From assembly GCA_023151115.1 (NCBI GenBank), contig JAKLJP010000005.1, forward strand, positions 62,001 through 126,000: DNA of 64,000 bases, written 5' to 3'. Made by a program: the position numbers and the translations under genes. Each line of letters opens with the position of its first letter. Position 1 is the first letter of the stretch. Positions 23,002 to 32,897 of the stretch are shown here, piece after piece. This DNA comes from Anaerolineae bacterium. GTDB taxonomy: Bacteria; Chloroflexota; Anaerolineae; 4572-78; J111. The notes beneath the pieces were generated by a model that made no database searches, was not told where the DNA came from, and saw only the letters and a program-made list of their open reading frames with translations.

Positions 23002-25563
23002 CTAGCCCAAAATCGCTTTGAGAGATATTAGCCTGTTACTCCCAACCAACAACCCCAAGCACACCAGCAGAGCGGCGAAAGAGATAGCTGCGCCCAGCCA
23101 AAAACTTGTGGGGCTGAATACCAGTTCAACCGTATGCTGCCCCTGTGAGACAACCACGCCTTGTTGAATGACATTGACCCGCAGCAGTTCCGCTGACTGA
23201 TTATCAATTTTGGCCTGCCAGCCGGGGTAAAAAATCTGGCTAAAAACTAACAATTGCCGGTCTGAAGCGTTGACTTGAGCTTGCAGATAGTTGGAGTCAA
23301 GGGCCAGGAGGGTCACACTTGAGGTAGTTGGGTCAGTGCGGGGCAGGTCGAGGGGGGTGGGCACGACGGCAGTCCGGCGCAGGTCAAAATCGTCGCTGGC
23401 CAGGCGGCTGATAGCCTCATTGTCGCCGGCAATCACCTCTGTCCGTCCGACAAACCAGGCGCGGGGAAATGGGTCGCCCATTTCGAAGACCTTGAGATCG
23501 CCCTCTTCAAAAACGGGTTTCAATCCCGCGCCGGCAATATCGCGCTTGTCCAACACATAGCGCACGCTCAGCAACTGCCACAAACGCCAGGACGGCATTT
23601 GCCGCATAAAATTTTCCACCGAGGCCAGTTGTAACGGTGTATTACCGGTCAAATCCTGCAAATGATAAACCGAGGCGGCGCTGTTGCCGCCGGGCAGGAG
23701 TCCACCGCTGACGATACGGGTTGGAAGGTTGGAAGGTTGGAAGGCTTGTCCTGAGCGAAGTCGAAGGGTTGGGAGGTTGGTTTGGAGGAATTGGACGATA
23801 CCGTTGGGGGTAAATGGGGGTGGGGTGGTGGGTTTTTCCAGGTTGAAGCGCCAGTTGACGGTGAAAAGGTTGAAGGCCAACCAGAGGGCGAGCAGGGCCA
23901 TGCCCCAGGGGTGGCGCAGCCAACCCCGCGAGCGGAGCAGGAGTAAAAGCAGCGTGCCCCCCAAAATAATCAGGCCAAACAGGTGATGCCACAAGACCCC
24001 GTAAAACAGGTTGACCTCATCGCCGCGGGCAGTGGCGACAGCAGAACCATAAATAAAAAAAGCGGTCAAAGCCAGGGCGATGGCCGCAATCCAACGCAGG
24101 CGGCGTTCAAAGCGGGTAAAGGTAGAGCGAGCCGCTTTGGGCAGCGGGCCGGTCAGAAAAAATGCCCCCCAGCCGGTCAGCACCGCCGCGCTGAAACTGT
24201 ACACCAGAAACGCCCGTTCCTGCTGGCGAACCGCTTCAAATCCCGGCATAAACAGGTAAAAAAGAGGATACAAGAAAGTGTTGCCGCCAAAAGCCAGCAG
24301 CAAACTGACCAATCCAGCGCCCGCCCAAAAAAGAATAGGGGGTCGGGGGTTGGGGGTCGGGGGTCGGGTGAGAGCCAGGGCAATAAGAACGAGGGAAACA
24401 ATACCAACGTACTGCGGTGAGCCGCCGAAAAAGCCGGGGTAGAGGATGGCGATAAACTCGTTGAGGGGCAGCCCGGCGGAGACGGCTTGATAGGAGAGGT
24501 CGGCCCGGAGGGAGTGAGCAATAAATTCGCGGGTGGGCAGGAGTTGAGCGGCGGCGAGGCAGACTCCCAGGACGACCATAACAAGCCAGGGGATAAGAGA
24601 GACGAAGAGGCGTGAGGTGTGAGGTGTGAGGCGTGAAACGTGATATGTGGTACGTGGTGCATAAATCGTAAATCGTAAATACAAAAAGTAGGCCAGGCTA
24701 AGGTAGAAAATGTAGAGCACGGTTTGAGGGTGACCGGCCAGGATGGCAAGAGCAAAGGCGAGTGCACCCCAATAAGGAGCAGGGGAGCGGGGGAGCAGAG
24801 GAGCAGAGGAGCGTGAAGGGTGGAGCGGAAGGCGGGAGGCAGGATTATTTGTTGGTTGGTTATCTTCAACCAATTGCCTATTATCAGTCGGCGGTCGGCG
24901 GTCAATGGTCGGCGGTCTTACGATGGCGGCGCTGATGGCCCACATGACCCAGGGCAGCCAGGCGCTGGTTTCTAAAATGGTGAGTTGCTGCACCGGGAAG
25001 CCGGTGAGGTAGCTGCCGTAGGTAAAAGCCAGCGAGGCCATCAGCCCGCCGAAGCGGGCGCGGCGGAGGGAGGCGGGGAGGCGAGGAGGCGAGGAGGCGA
25101 GGAGATAGGAGCGAATGAAGAGATAGGTTCCAATAGCGGCCAGAGAGAAATGAGCAATCACCTGTAATTCCAAAGCCCATAAGGGAAAGCCGAGGCCGCT
25201 CCAACCCAAGATAAGGCTTTCCAGAATGTGCGGCGGATATAAAGCCCCCGATTGAATATCGGCCAGGGCGGGCTGGCCGCCAAAGAGGTAGGGGTTCCAC
25301 AGCGGAATTTGGCCGCGCACCCATGCCTGGGCGGCAAAGGCACGCAGGGGATAATATTGCTCGGTAAAGTCGCCGGCGGTGATAGCCATCCGGTCGGCGG
25401 GATTGGGGGTGAGGAGCCGCCAGAAGAAAAGGCAGGGCAGCAGGGCTAAGATGATGACGAGGAGAAGGTCAGGCCAACTTTGATTTTCGATTTTCGATTT
25501 TCGATTTTCGATTTGTTGGGTCACAAAGACTCGACGGTTAGGCAACTCCAAGAAAATAATCAC
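23002..25563 (-). CDS. YfhO-family GT-C membrane glycosyltransferase-like protein
   Basis: 853 aa with about 13 membrane helices and a C-terminal outside domain followed by one or two last helices. The first outside loop carries GDFTEQYYPLRAFAAQAW and LWNPYLFGGQP, the YfhO signature. Characterised YfhO proteins transfer sugars from a lipid carrier to lipoteichoic acid on the outer face of the membrane; the acceptor here is unknown. The GTG at 25563 starts a leader whose IENRKSK repeat comes from ATTTTCG heptamers, so the true start may be later. Loops carry repeat-derived peptides (APLLPRSPAP, RLTPHTSRL, RPPTPNP, LRLRSGQAFQPSNL). It closes the long minus-strand GT-C run, 90 bp after the SGNH gene. 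Confidence 0.85.
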   Translation of the reverse strand: MIIFLELPNRRVFVTQQIENRKSKIENQSWPDLLLVIILALLPCLFFWRLLTPNPADRMAITAGDFTEQYYPLRAFAAQAWVRGQIPLWNPYLFGGQPALADIQSGALYPPHILESLILGWSGLGFPLWALELQVIAHFSLAAIGTYLFIRSYLLASSPPRLPASLRRARFGGLMASLAFTYGSYLTGFPVQQLTILETSAWLPWVMWAISAAIVRPPTIDRRPPTDNRQLVEDNQPTNNPASRLPLHPSRSSAPLLPRSPAPYWGALAFALAILAGHPQTVLYIFYLSLAYFLYLRFTIYAPRTTYHVSRLTPHTSRLFVSLIPWLVMVVLGVCLAAAQLLPTREFIAHSLRADLSYQAVSAGLPLNEFIAILYPGFFGGSPQYVGIVSLVLIALALTRPPTPNPRPPILFWAGAGLVSLLLAFGGNTFLYPLFYLFMPGFEAVRQQERAFLVYSFSAAVLTGWGAFFLTGPLPKAARSTFTRFERRLRWIAAIALALTAFFIYGSAVATARGDEVNLFYGVLWHHLFGLIILGGTLLLLLLRSRGWLRHPWGMALLALWLAFNLFTVNWRFNLEKPTTPPPFTPNGIVQFLQTNLPTLRLRSGQAFQPSNLPTRIVSGGLLPGGNSAASVYHLQDLTGNTPLQLASVENFMRQMPSWRLWQLLSVRYVLDKRDIAGAGLKPVFEEGDLKVFEMGDPFPRAWFVGRTEVIAGDNEAISRLASDDFDLRRTAVVPTPLDLPRTDPTTSSVTLLALDSNYLQAQVNASDRQLLVFSQIFYPGWQAKIDNQSAELLRVNVIQQGVVVSQGQHTVELVFSPTSFWLGAAISFAALLVCLGLLVGSNRLISLKAILG
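23719..23790. repeat. Intragenic GGTTGGAA octamers plus TGTCCTGAGCGAAGTCGAAG motif
   Basis: Three GGTTGGAA units, then a copy of the motif CTTCGACTTCGCTCAGGACA (on the coding strand), then degenerate octamers, inside the YfhO gene near its outside domain. On the sense strand this reads as PTLRLRSGQAFQPSNLPT. The LRSGQA-encoding motif is widespread as a dispersed repeat in bacterial genomes. Confidence 0.8.
24338..24917. repeat. Several intragenic repeats in YfhO loops
   Basis: GGGGGTC heptamers at 24338-24369, GTGAGGC-type and ATCGTAA heptamers at 24611-24682, AGGGGAGC-type octamers at 24775-24840 and GGTCGGC heptamers at 24888-24917. All lie between membrane-helix codons and keep the minus-strand frame open. 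Confidence 0.8.
25062..25108. repeat. Intragenic GAGGCG-type repeat in YfhO
   Basis: GGAGGCGGGGAGGCGAGGAG and following GAGGAGGC units encode LLASSPPRLPASLRRARFGG on the minus strand, between two membrane helices. Confidence 0.7.
25482..25514. repeat. ATTTTCG heptamer repeat at YfhO N-terminus
   Basis: Four ATTTTCG units near the 5' end of the YfhO gene read on the minus strand as the heptapeptide period IENRKSK. They fall just before the first membrane helix. Confidence 0.85.
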
Positions 25564-25653
25564 TCAATATTTGTGTTGCGTGTTGCGTCTTGCGTGAGGT
25601 AAAGCAGACGGAACACGCAACACGTTTTGGTTAATTTAAATCTTGGAACTCCC

Positions 25654-26700
25654 TTAGTGTAATTCGGCGCCAGCTTTTTGGCTCTGTTGAGAAATCATCT
25701 GGTAAAGCTGTTCGGCTACTTCCCGGTTGACCGCTTCATTGGGGTGAGAGTCTATCGTGTTCACCATCGTCGTGGCGGGATCACGCCCAGCCAGAAGTTT
25801 GCCGACATCGAGCACAGGGATATGGTGGGTTTGGAAAAGGTCAATCACCGGCTGAATCAAAGGTTGGCTCTCCTCCACCGCCGCCAGGTTTGGAAAAACA
25901 ACCACAAAGAGCGGAATTTGCTCCGAGGCGGCGCCCTCAATAATTTTCAAAAGTTCCTGTTGATGCCGCCAGGTAATATCGGGGTCGGCGCTAATTTTTT
26001 TCAGCCAGTCGTTCCAGTAAACCTCAGCCCATTCTTGCGGCCCCAGGCGGATAATGCGCCAGTATAAAAAGTTAACGGCGTGGGAGTTTTGCACCAGAGG
26101 CAACAACCAAGCCGGGGGGGTCTGCCGGATGGGGGGACGCTGCGCACCGGTTTGATAGGCCGTGCCTTCAATGTCGTTGAGGTAATAGGACAACACCAGG
26201 ATGTCGGGGTTATAAGGGTAATTAAGAATGGCTTCCACTTCGTCAACGGTGTCCCAGCCCGGCGAGGCGACGTTGAACACTACATAATTATCGCCCAGGA
26301 GCCGGCCAAGCTGGTTGGAAAACCGATCTTTGGGGTCGGCAATGCCGGAGCCGGCGACAAAGGAATCGCCGACTACCATCACTTTTGTTTTGCCGGCTAA
26401 TTTCTCCGGGGTCCACTCCACATCGCGATAGCCCAGAGAATTTTCCTGCCAGTATCGCTCGTACCAGTTTTGAGAAGCCAGGGTGTAACGGAAGCTGTCG
26501 GATTGGGCGAAAAAGAGTTTGAAGCCAAGTTCAAGGGCCATCAAGGTGAGGAAGGTCATCAGGAGCGACACTAACAGGTTTTCAACCAGATTTCGCCTCT
26601 GGGTTGACTGCTGCAACTGGCGGCGAGCCAGCAGAAATAGAAGGGCAAAAAGCCCCACCCCACCGACAAGAACCAGAGTATAGATAAACCAATAATTCAT
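25654..26700 (-). CDS. Membrane-anchored SGNH/GDSL-type hydrolase
   Basis: 348 aa. Two N-terminal hydrophobic helices (about 5-25 and 42-65) precede an outside SGNH domain: block I VMVVGDSFVAGSG near 110, an Asn-containing block in YYLNDIEG, and the C-terminal Asp-x-x-His as DSHPN near 320. Such domains add or remove acyl groups on exported polysaccharides, or act as lipases. It sits between the last DUF2142-like gene, whose stop is 1 bp away, and the YfhO gene, so it is probably translated with them and may esterify or de-esterify the same surface glycan. Confidence 0.8.
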   Translation of the reverse strand: MNYWFIYTLVLVGGVGLFALLFLLARRQLQQSTQRRNLVENLLVSLLMTFLTLMALELGFKLFFAQSDSFRYTLASQNWYERYWQENSLGYRDVEWTPEKLAGKTKVMVVGDSFVAGSGIADPKDRFSNQLGRLLGDNYVVFNVASPGWDTVDEVEAILNYPYNPDILVLSYYLNDIEGTAYQTGAQRPPIRQTPPAWLLPLVQNSHAVNFLYWRIIRLGPQEWAEVYWNDWLKKISADPDITWRHQQELLKIIEGAASEQIPLFVVVFPNLAAVEESQPLIQPVIDLFQTHHIPVLDVGKLLAGRDPATTMVNTIDSHPNEAVNREVAEQLYQMISQQSQKAGAELH

Positions 26701-26701
26701 G

Positions 26702-29700
26702 CTAATAATCTACTGCCAACATATCAAGGCTTGTTAACCTAATTTCGCCGTTGGCTGTATTGGGCACAGCCAGGCGCGCGCCATCGGCCAAATTGTACAG
26801 CCCCACCACCAGATGGCAATTGGTGGCCGATAATTGGGGCGGTAGGGGAACAACAATTTTATCGGCGATGATTTCAGCTTTAGCCCACAACGAGGTCGGG
26901 TAGCGGCCGCCGCCGGTCGGACCATCTTGCTGCGCCAGCGTCTGGCCGGCCTCATTCCGCAGGTGAACAAACGTGGTCCAATCAAGAGAGGTGGGGGCCA
27001 GACTCTCCCAGTACAGGGTTAACTCCAAAGCGCTATCCAGCGGATTTAAATCATAACCCCGCAGCAAAATCAGCGGCGGCTGGCCCAATTGAACGGACAC
27101 CTGGGTTTGCGGAACTACTTGGGCCGGCGATAACACTACGCCTGGCGGCGGCCCGCCGATTTTAACCGGGCCAATGGTCACGCTGGTTGTCTCGCCGGGC
27201 TGTCCGTTCAAAACCAAAGGCAACGACACCGCGGTCCGGTCAACTTCCTCGTACAAGCCCAGGTTGAGCCAATAAAGGCCGGGTGGGGTGGACGGGTTTA
27301 CCGGCAATTCAAACCCATCCACCACCACTTCTTGCTCAAGCCAGTTATAGGTGTTATAACCATCGGCCGGGAGGCGCTCGGCGCTGCCCCAAACCCGATG
27401 CTGCTCGTCTAACAATTTGGTAAAAACAGTGTAACTTTGGGCCATCGTTCGCAAACCCTGCCAATACAGTGTGACCGGTAGCCCTTGACCAACTGGCAGG
27501 GAACGCTGCGGCAGTTCGTAACCCAACAGCTTCAGGCGATTATCAAAGTTGCTTTCCAGGCGATAGGTCATCGCCGGGGGAGTCATCAGGCGCGGCTTTT
27601 CATTGTGAATAGTTAAGACCGGGGTGGTTTCCTGGGAAGCAATCACGCTATCGTTCTGCCACACTTCCGCTCGTAAACGATAGAGGCCGGGCAACCACTC
27701 CGGGCCAACTCTAAAGGCATCTATATGGGCAGAGATCTGCTGCGCGGAATAGACCTGGCCGCTGCCGGCCACCAGCAGCCACTGCACCCGCTGGCCGGGA
27801 CCAGGCTGGCCTTGCCACAAAATGGGGATGGTCATACGCGGACGATATTCTGGCAAATCCAATTTGCGATAATCCTCGGCCCGCCAGATTTCAAAACCAC
27901 CAACAACTTCTCGCCCGTCCACTTGAACAGATAAGGTCTGGTCGAGTTGAAGACGGGGCATTGGGGGTAAGGTCACATCGGTCAGGATAAACGCATCCGC
28001 GCCCTCGACTCGCAGCGGTCCCTGAGCGTCCCGCAGTTGAAGTTGAACCTGATAGTCGCCCGGCGGCAAATCTAGCAGGGGCAGCCAGAGGTCGTCGCGG
28101 ATAGTCTCCCAGTTTTCCCAAACGCGTGTAGGGTATCGCCCGTTGAGGGGGTAAGCTGTCCACTCTAAAAGGGGCAAATCTTGGCGTAGCAAACGCAACG
28201 TCAGGAGATAATCTTCGTCGGGATAAGTGGGCGCCTGCCAGTACAAGCTTACCTTCAATGCGCCGGATGCTGCTAAAACTTGCGCCTCGTAACCCCGGAG
28301 CAGTAAGTGCAGTCCAAAAGATTTATTTAGCGAGTGTGGGATGCGGGCCAGCGTTTCGGGCGTGGTTCGAACAGGTAGAGGGGGTAGATAAGCGGTTGTC
28401 ATCTGCGCCCACTGCACCAGACTCCAGACCATTAGCCCACCCACCAGGGCCAACGCCAGCCAGCGCCGCATCTTGAGCCAGGGTTGGACCTGCCAGCCAC
28501 AGATAATTATCAGAGGCAGTGTGGTGGCGACCGGAAATAAAACATGGCGGCCCTGGGCGGTCCAATCCACTTTGCCCTGAATTAAAAACCGCAGCAGGGG
28601 AAAAACTGTAAAAAGGCAGATATGGCTGATCAGCAAAACCAACCAGGTACGTTTATCAGGTTGGCGTCGCCAGCGTTGGGCCAGACCCAGCGCTACCGCC
28701 AGGCTTAACAGGCCCACCCCCCCCGGACCCATCACCCCCAAAGGGTAAGCCCCGCCGATTTCCGTCCCCCAGAAGGTGCGATAAATTCGCCAGGCCCAGG
28801 CCCAACCCGGCTCCGGCACAAATTCCAGCGAATTGCTGGCCCCAATCTGGCCGCCGGTCAACAGATAAGCGGTATAGTTCTGGCTGGCGTCAATCCCTCC
28901 GGCTATGATCGGTTTGAGCAAACCGGCCACCAGCCCCAACTGCTCCACCTCATTAAAATTGAGCAGCAAAAAGAGAAACCACCAGCCAGAGGCTAAGCTG
29001 GCCGTGAAGCCAGTCAGGGTCACTCGTTTCAACCAGCCAACCCAGCCCCAGCGATAATGCCAGGACTGATAGGCCACCACCCCTGCTACCTGTAGCGGCA
29101 AAATGACCGTGCTATATTTAGCTGTAACCGACAACCCCAGCCACAAGCCCAGCCAGGCGTAGTTTCTCCAGCGGATATCGCCCTTGAAAATTTTGATCAA
29201 CACCCAAAAGTACAAACCGGTTAACAACCCCACCAGGGCTTCGTAAGATAAGGCCGAACTGATAAAGATAAAGGTGGGTACAAAGGCAATGATGGCGGCG
29301 GCCAGCGTGGCCAAGCGATAATTTTTCGGCCAGATTTCCAGCGCCGTAAAAAAAGTTACCCCAATAATGCCCACACCCAGCGCCATCGAAACCAGGCGAC
29401 CCAGCCGCCACATTAACACATCGCCCTGGTAAGGCCACAGTTCGTCTTCGGTATTGGCCAGGCGTTTTGTATCGAGCAGCTCGCGGGCCAGCTCAAAACG
29501 GGGCGACTCCCACACAAATTTTAGACGGGGTGGACCATCGCTCCCGCTCCAGCCGGTCAAGGCGGCCACACCGAGGTGGTACAACGGCGGCCAGAAGGAA
29601 AGATAGCCTGCTTCATCCCGTTCTGCCTGGTTCAGCGGTAAACGGCCATGCCGGGCAATGAAGCGACTGTAGAGAAAATGAGCCACCTCGTCAGGGGCTT

Positions 29701-29788
29701 CGTGCAAGGGCAGCCACAGATTATGGACCAAGCTCAGGCCACAGTACAGCACCAGCACCAGGCTTAAACGCTTATAAGCTGTTTTCAT
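26702..29788 (-). CDS. DUF2142-like GT-C membrane protein with C-terminal beta modules, array member A7
   Basis: 1028 aa. About eleven membrane helices lie in residues 8-470. The first outside loop has APDEVAHFLY, whose Asp-Glu pair is where GT-C glycosyltransferases place the catalytic acid, followed by PPLYHLG. After the last helix come the outside modules: LLRGYEA...LYWQAP, a divergent module, then LLGYELPQR...TLYWQGL...LGLY, the linker GPVKIGGPPPG, and the final module LLRGYDLN...LTLYWES...FVHLRN...GLYNLADG. This is the cleanest copy, free of tandem-repeat insertions. The ATG overlaps the preceding stop as ATGA. The transferred sugar and acceptor are unknown; the enzyme role is inferred from fold and motif. 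Confidence 0.78.
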   Translation of the reverse strand: MKTAYKRLSLVLVLYCGLSLVHNLWLPLHEAPDEVAHFLYSRFIARHGRLPLNQAERDEAGYLSFWPPLYHLGVAALTGWSGSDGPPRLKFVWESPRFELARELLDTKRLANTEDELWPYQGDVLMWRLGRLVSMALGVGIIGVTFFTALEIWPKNYRLATLAAAIIAFVPTFIFISSALSYEALVGLLTGLYFWVLIKIFKGDIRWRNYAWLGLWLGLSVTAKYSTVILPLQVAGVVAYQSWHYRWGWVGWLKRVTLTGFTASLASGWWFLFLLLNFNEVEQLGLVAGLLKPIIAGGIDASQNYTAYLLTGGQIGASNSLEFVPEPGWAWAWRIYRTFWGTEIGGAYPLGVMGPGGVGLLSLAVALGLAQRWRRQPDKRTWLVLLISHICLFTVFPLLRFLIQGKVDWTAQGRHVLFPVATTLPLIIICGWQVQPWLKMRRWLALALVGGLMVWSLVQWAQMTTAYLPPLPVRTTPETLARIPHSLNKSFGLHLLLRGYEAQVLAASGALKVSLYWQAPTYPDEDYLLTLRLLRQDLPLLEWTAYPLNGRYPTRVWENWETIRDDLWLPLLDLPPGDYQVQLQLRDAQGPLRVEGADAFILTDVTLPPMPRLQLDQTLSVQVDGREVVGGFEIWRAEDYRKLDLPEYRPRMTIPILWQGQPGPGQRVQWLLVAGSGQVYSAQQISAHIDAFRVGPEWLPGLYRLRAEVWQNDSVIASQETTPVLTIHNEKPRLMTPPAMTYRLESNFDNRLKLLGYELPQRSLPVGQGLPVTLYWQGLRTMAQSYTVFTKLLDEQHRVWGSAERLPADGYNTYNWLEQEVVVDGFELPVNPSTPPGLYWLNLGLYEEVDRTAVSLPLVLNGQPGETTSVTIGPVKIGGPPPGVVLSPAQVVPQTQVSVQLGQPPLILLRGYDLNPLDSALELTLYWESLAPTSLDWTTFVHLRNEAGQTLAQQDGPTGGGRYPTSLWAKAEIIADKIVVPLPPQLSATNCHLVVGLYNLADGARLAVPNTANGEIRLTSLDMLAVDY

Positions 29789-32700
29789 GACCCCGGCAGC
29801 TCCAACGTGGTCAACATAATTTCACCATTGGCCGAGCTGGGTACAGCCAGGCGCGTGCCATCGGCCAGGTTATACAGACCCACGACCACCTGGTAAGCCA
29901 CGGCCGGCAAGTCGGGCGGTAAGGGTACAATGATTTCATCGGCCACAACTTCAGCTTTGTCCCACAGAGAGCTGGGATACTGCCCACCGCCCGCCGGACC
30001 ATCTTGCTGAGCCACCGTCGCACCCGCCTGATTACGCAGGTGAACAAAAACCGACCAATCCACCTCGGTCTGCGCCAGGCTTTCCCAGTAGAGGGTCAGG
30101 GGTATCGCCTCTTCTGAACGAGCCAAATCGTAGCCGCGCAGTAAAATCACCGGCGGTTGGCCCAGTTCGATGGATAAGGGTATTTGGGGGGTGACAGTTT
30201 CACTTGTCCGAACCTGAACCGGTGGGCCGCCAACTTTGAGCGGGCCAAGGGTCACGCTGGTCATCTCGGTAGCCTGTCCTTCTTGCCAAAGCGGCAGTGA
30301 GATGGCCTGGCCGGCCTGCTCCAGGTACAACCCTACCGAGAGATGATAAACCCCATGCGGGGCAGCCGGATCAATCGGCACGGCAAAACCGTCAGGTACC
30401 ACCTCGTTGGGAACCCACAAAAAGGTGTTGTAATTCTCTTGCGGCAGGCGATCATAACCGCCCCAGGCTTTCCCGCTTGAATCTACCAGCCGGACAAAAA
30501 TGGTGTAACTTTCTCTCATTTGGCGCAAGGCCTGCCAATATAACACCAGCGGCGCCCCCTGCTCCGGCTGAACGCGCCGGGTGGGTAGATCATAACCCAG
30601 CAGCACAATTTCATTGCCAAAGTTGGCTTCTAGCCGCTGGGACATAGCGGGCGGCTCAAACGAGATGGGGCGATTTTCAACAGTTAGCACCGAGTTGCTA
30701 ATAGCGCGGTCAAGCAGTTGATTTGACTGCCACAATTCTGCTTCAAGCTGGTAAGGGCCTGACGGCCAATCATAGTCTACGACAAAAGTGTGCAACTTAC
30801 CCACGCCCGTTATTGGCTCCCGGCGTTTTTGATCAGGGCCGACCAGCCACAGCCGCGCTTCAACCCCGGTCAGGGTAGGGTTGTATGATACGGTGATGGG
30901 AATAGCCGCTCGATAACGATAACGAGGTTGGCCCAAAACTACCGTGCCGGACTGCCACACATCGAACCCGGCCAGCCCGGATTTCTCCCCAACCAGCGCA
31001 CGGCTCGGCGCAGAGGCAGGAGCAGCGGCTATCACCACCTGGCCTAAATCTACCCTATCCATTCCACCCGCCGCCAGGGGTTGCTGCCAACCCACCAGTT
31101 GCAATTGCAATTTATACTCACCGCCCGGTACTCCCGCCAAGGGCAGCACAATTTGATCGTGCATGATGTCACCCGGGTCCCAAGCGCGCACCGGGTAACG
31201 TCCTCCAGCAGGATGAGCGACGGTTTCGGCTATAATCTGAGCTTTATTATCAAGCAAACTTACCTGAACAGTGTAATCTTCGTGGGCATAAGCCAGCGAG
31301 CGCCAGTAGAGCGTTACAGCCAGCGCCGAATTATCGACGGTCAGGCTTTGGTCATAGCCCAGCAATTCAAAACCATCATCGAACCTTACTTGTAAGGGCC
31401 GGGCCGGCTGGTCGGCCAGGGTGGGCAGGGTGCGTACCGGCAGGGGCGCGGGAAAGCCGGTGTAAAAATGATAGGCTGTAGACATACTTAACGTTAACAT
31501 CAGGCCCACCAAACTGGCAAGACCCCAGGCGCGATACTTCTGGCCCACTGCCGCCGTCACTCCCCAGGCCAATAACAGGCCCAGCGCCGGTGCTGCGGAG
31601 AAAACCAGATAACGCGCCTGGGCTGTATCGTTGATGCGCCCGGAAAGGAGGAAACGAATCAGGGGAATGGGTAAAAAAATAAAAAGGTGCAGCCACAACA
31701 GGCCCAACCATAACCGGTGCTCGCCCTGATTCCGCCGCCAGATAAGCCCCCAGCCAGCGGCGGCCAACAGACAAATAACAAGCATCAACAGCAGGGGGTA
31801 AAGCGGCGGGTATAACGGCGGCGCGCCCACTATCTCGATGATCCAAAACTTGGTGAATAGGCTAACCAGCCAGGTCCATAAAGAACCTTGCGCTTCGCCT
31901 TCTACCCGGTCCGCCTCCGAGGCCGTCCCGGTCAAGACGCCGGCCAGAAAACCCACTCCCGGCAAAGATTCATCCCCGGCAATGAGCGGGCGAACGATCC
32001 CGGCAAACCAGCCGTACTGCTCAATCCTATTAAAGTACCAGGTTTGAAAAATAAACCAGCCGCCAGAAGCAAGCACAGCGGCCAGCGCCGCCACTGCCAG
32101 GCCGCGCCGCCACTGCGCCCAGTGTTGGCGCTGCTGCCAGACAACCCAAGTCAACACCAGCACAAATTCCAAAGGCAGCACTACGGCGCTGTATTTGGTG
32201 ATGACCGCCAGGCCCATCAACAGGCCAACCAGCGCAAAATCGAACCAACGAGTCGGCCCTTTTATTAGCCGAACCAGGCCCCAAAAATACAGGCCAACGA
32301 CCACACCCAACATCGGCTCATCACTGAGCACGGCGCTGATGTAAGTAAAACAGGGAATAAAGGCCAGAGTAGCAGCGGCGGCCAGCGCCAGTCCAAACTG
32401 GCCGGGAAATATCTCCAGGGCAATTCGGTAGCTTAGAACGATGGTGATAGCCCCCAGCAGGACCGAAATCCAGCGACCGATCATCCAGGCTAAAAAGATA
32501 CCGGCGTAAGGCCAGGTTTCATCTTCAGTCCGCACCAGCATGGCCCGAGGCAAAACCAAGTCAACCAGCCTGCGCCGGGGCGACTCCCAGGTTGTTTTTA
32601 AAGTGGGCGGGCCAGCCGTATCAATCCACCCGGTAGCCAGGGCGACCAGCCCGTAATACAGAGGGGGTTGGTCGGCTTTGTAGCCGGCGGCCTCTCGTTC

Positions 32701-32895
32701 GGCTTCGGTGAGGGGCGGGCGACCATGCTCGACGATAAAACGAATGTAACTAAAATGAACGTATTCGTCGGGGGCTTTGCTTAAGGGGATATTGACACTA
32801 TTGAGCCAGGTCAGGCCGGTATAGATGATAATAATGAGCAGCAATCCCAACCGGGCCGGCCAGTTGGGACGGAGCACAGAAACATCCCCACCCAT
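29785..32895 (-). CDS. DUF2142-like GT-C membrane protein, array member A6
   Basis: 1036 aa, the closest relative of A7 by eye: APDEYVHFSY in the first outside loop, DQPPLYYGL, and a TEDETWPYAG segment before the second helix group. The C-terminal modules run in the same order, ending LLRGYDLARSEEAIPLTLYW and VGLYNLADGTRLAVP. The linker GPLKVGGPP is present. No intragenic tandem repeat is seen. It shares a 4-base ATGA overlap with A7 downstream and has a 2-base gap from A5 upstream, so the three are likely translated from one message. A product identical in role but differing in sugar or acceptor is one explanation for the duplication. Confidence 0.78.
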   Translation of the reverse strand: MGGDVSVLRPNWPARLGLLLIIIIYTGLTWLNSVNIPLSKAPDEYVHFSYIRFIVEHGRPPLTEAEREAAGYKADQPPLYYGLVALATGWIDTAGPPTLKTTWESPRRRLVDLVLPRAMLVRTEDETWPYAGIFLAWMIGRWISVLLGAITIVLSYRIALEIFPGQFGLALAAAATLAFIPCFTYISAVLSDEPMLGVVVGLYFWGLVRLIKGPTRWFDFALVGLLMGLAVITKYSAVVLPLEFVLVLTWVVWQQRQHWAQWRRGLAVAALAAVLASGGWFIFQTWYFNRIEQYGWFAGIVRPLIAGDESLPGVGFLAGVLTGTASEADRVEGEAQGSLWTWLVSLFTKFWIIEIVGAPPLYPPLYPLLLMLVICLLAAAGWGLIWRRNQGEHRLWLGLLWLHLFIFLPIPLIRFLLSGRINDTAQARYLVFSAAPALGLLLAWGVTAAVGQKYRAWGLASLVGLMLTLSMSTAYHFYTGFPAPLPVRTLPTLADQPARPLQVRFDDGFELLGYDQSLTVDNSALAVTLYWRSLAYAHEDYTVQVSLLDNKAQIIAETVAHPAGGRYPVRAWDPGDIMHDQIVLPLAGVPGGEYKLQLQLVGWQQPLAAGGMDRVDLGQVVIAAAPASAPSRALVGEKSGLAGFDVWQSGTVVLGQPRYRYRAAIPITVSYNPTLTGVEARLWLVGPDQKRREPITGVGKLHTFVVDYDWPSGPYQLEAELWQSNQLLDRAISNSVLTVENRPISFEPPAMSQRLEANFGNEIVLLGYDLPTRRVQPEQGAPLVLYWQALRQMRESYTIFVRLVDSSGKAWGGYDRLPQENYNTFLWVPNEVVPDGFAVPIDPAAPHGVYHLSVGLYLEQAGQAISLPLWQEGQATEMTSVTLGPLKVGGPPVQVRTSETVTPQIPLSIELGQPPVILLRGYDLARSEEAIPLTLYWESLAQTEVDWSVFVHLRNQAGATVAQQDGPAGGGQYPSSLWDKAEVVADEIIVPLPPDLPAVAYQVVVGLYNLADGTRLAVPSSANGEIMLTTLELPGS

Positions 32896-32897
32896 GC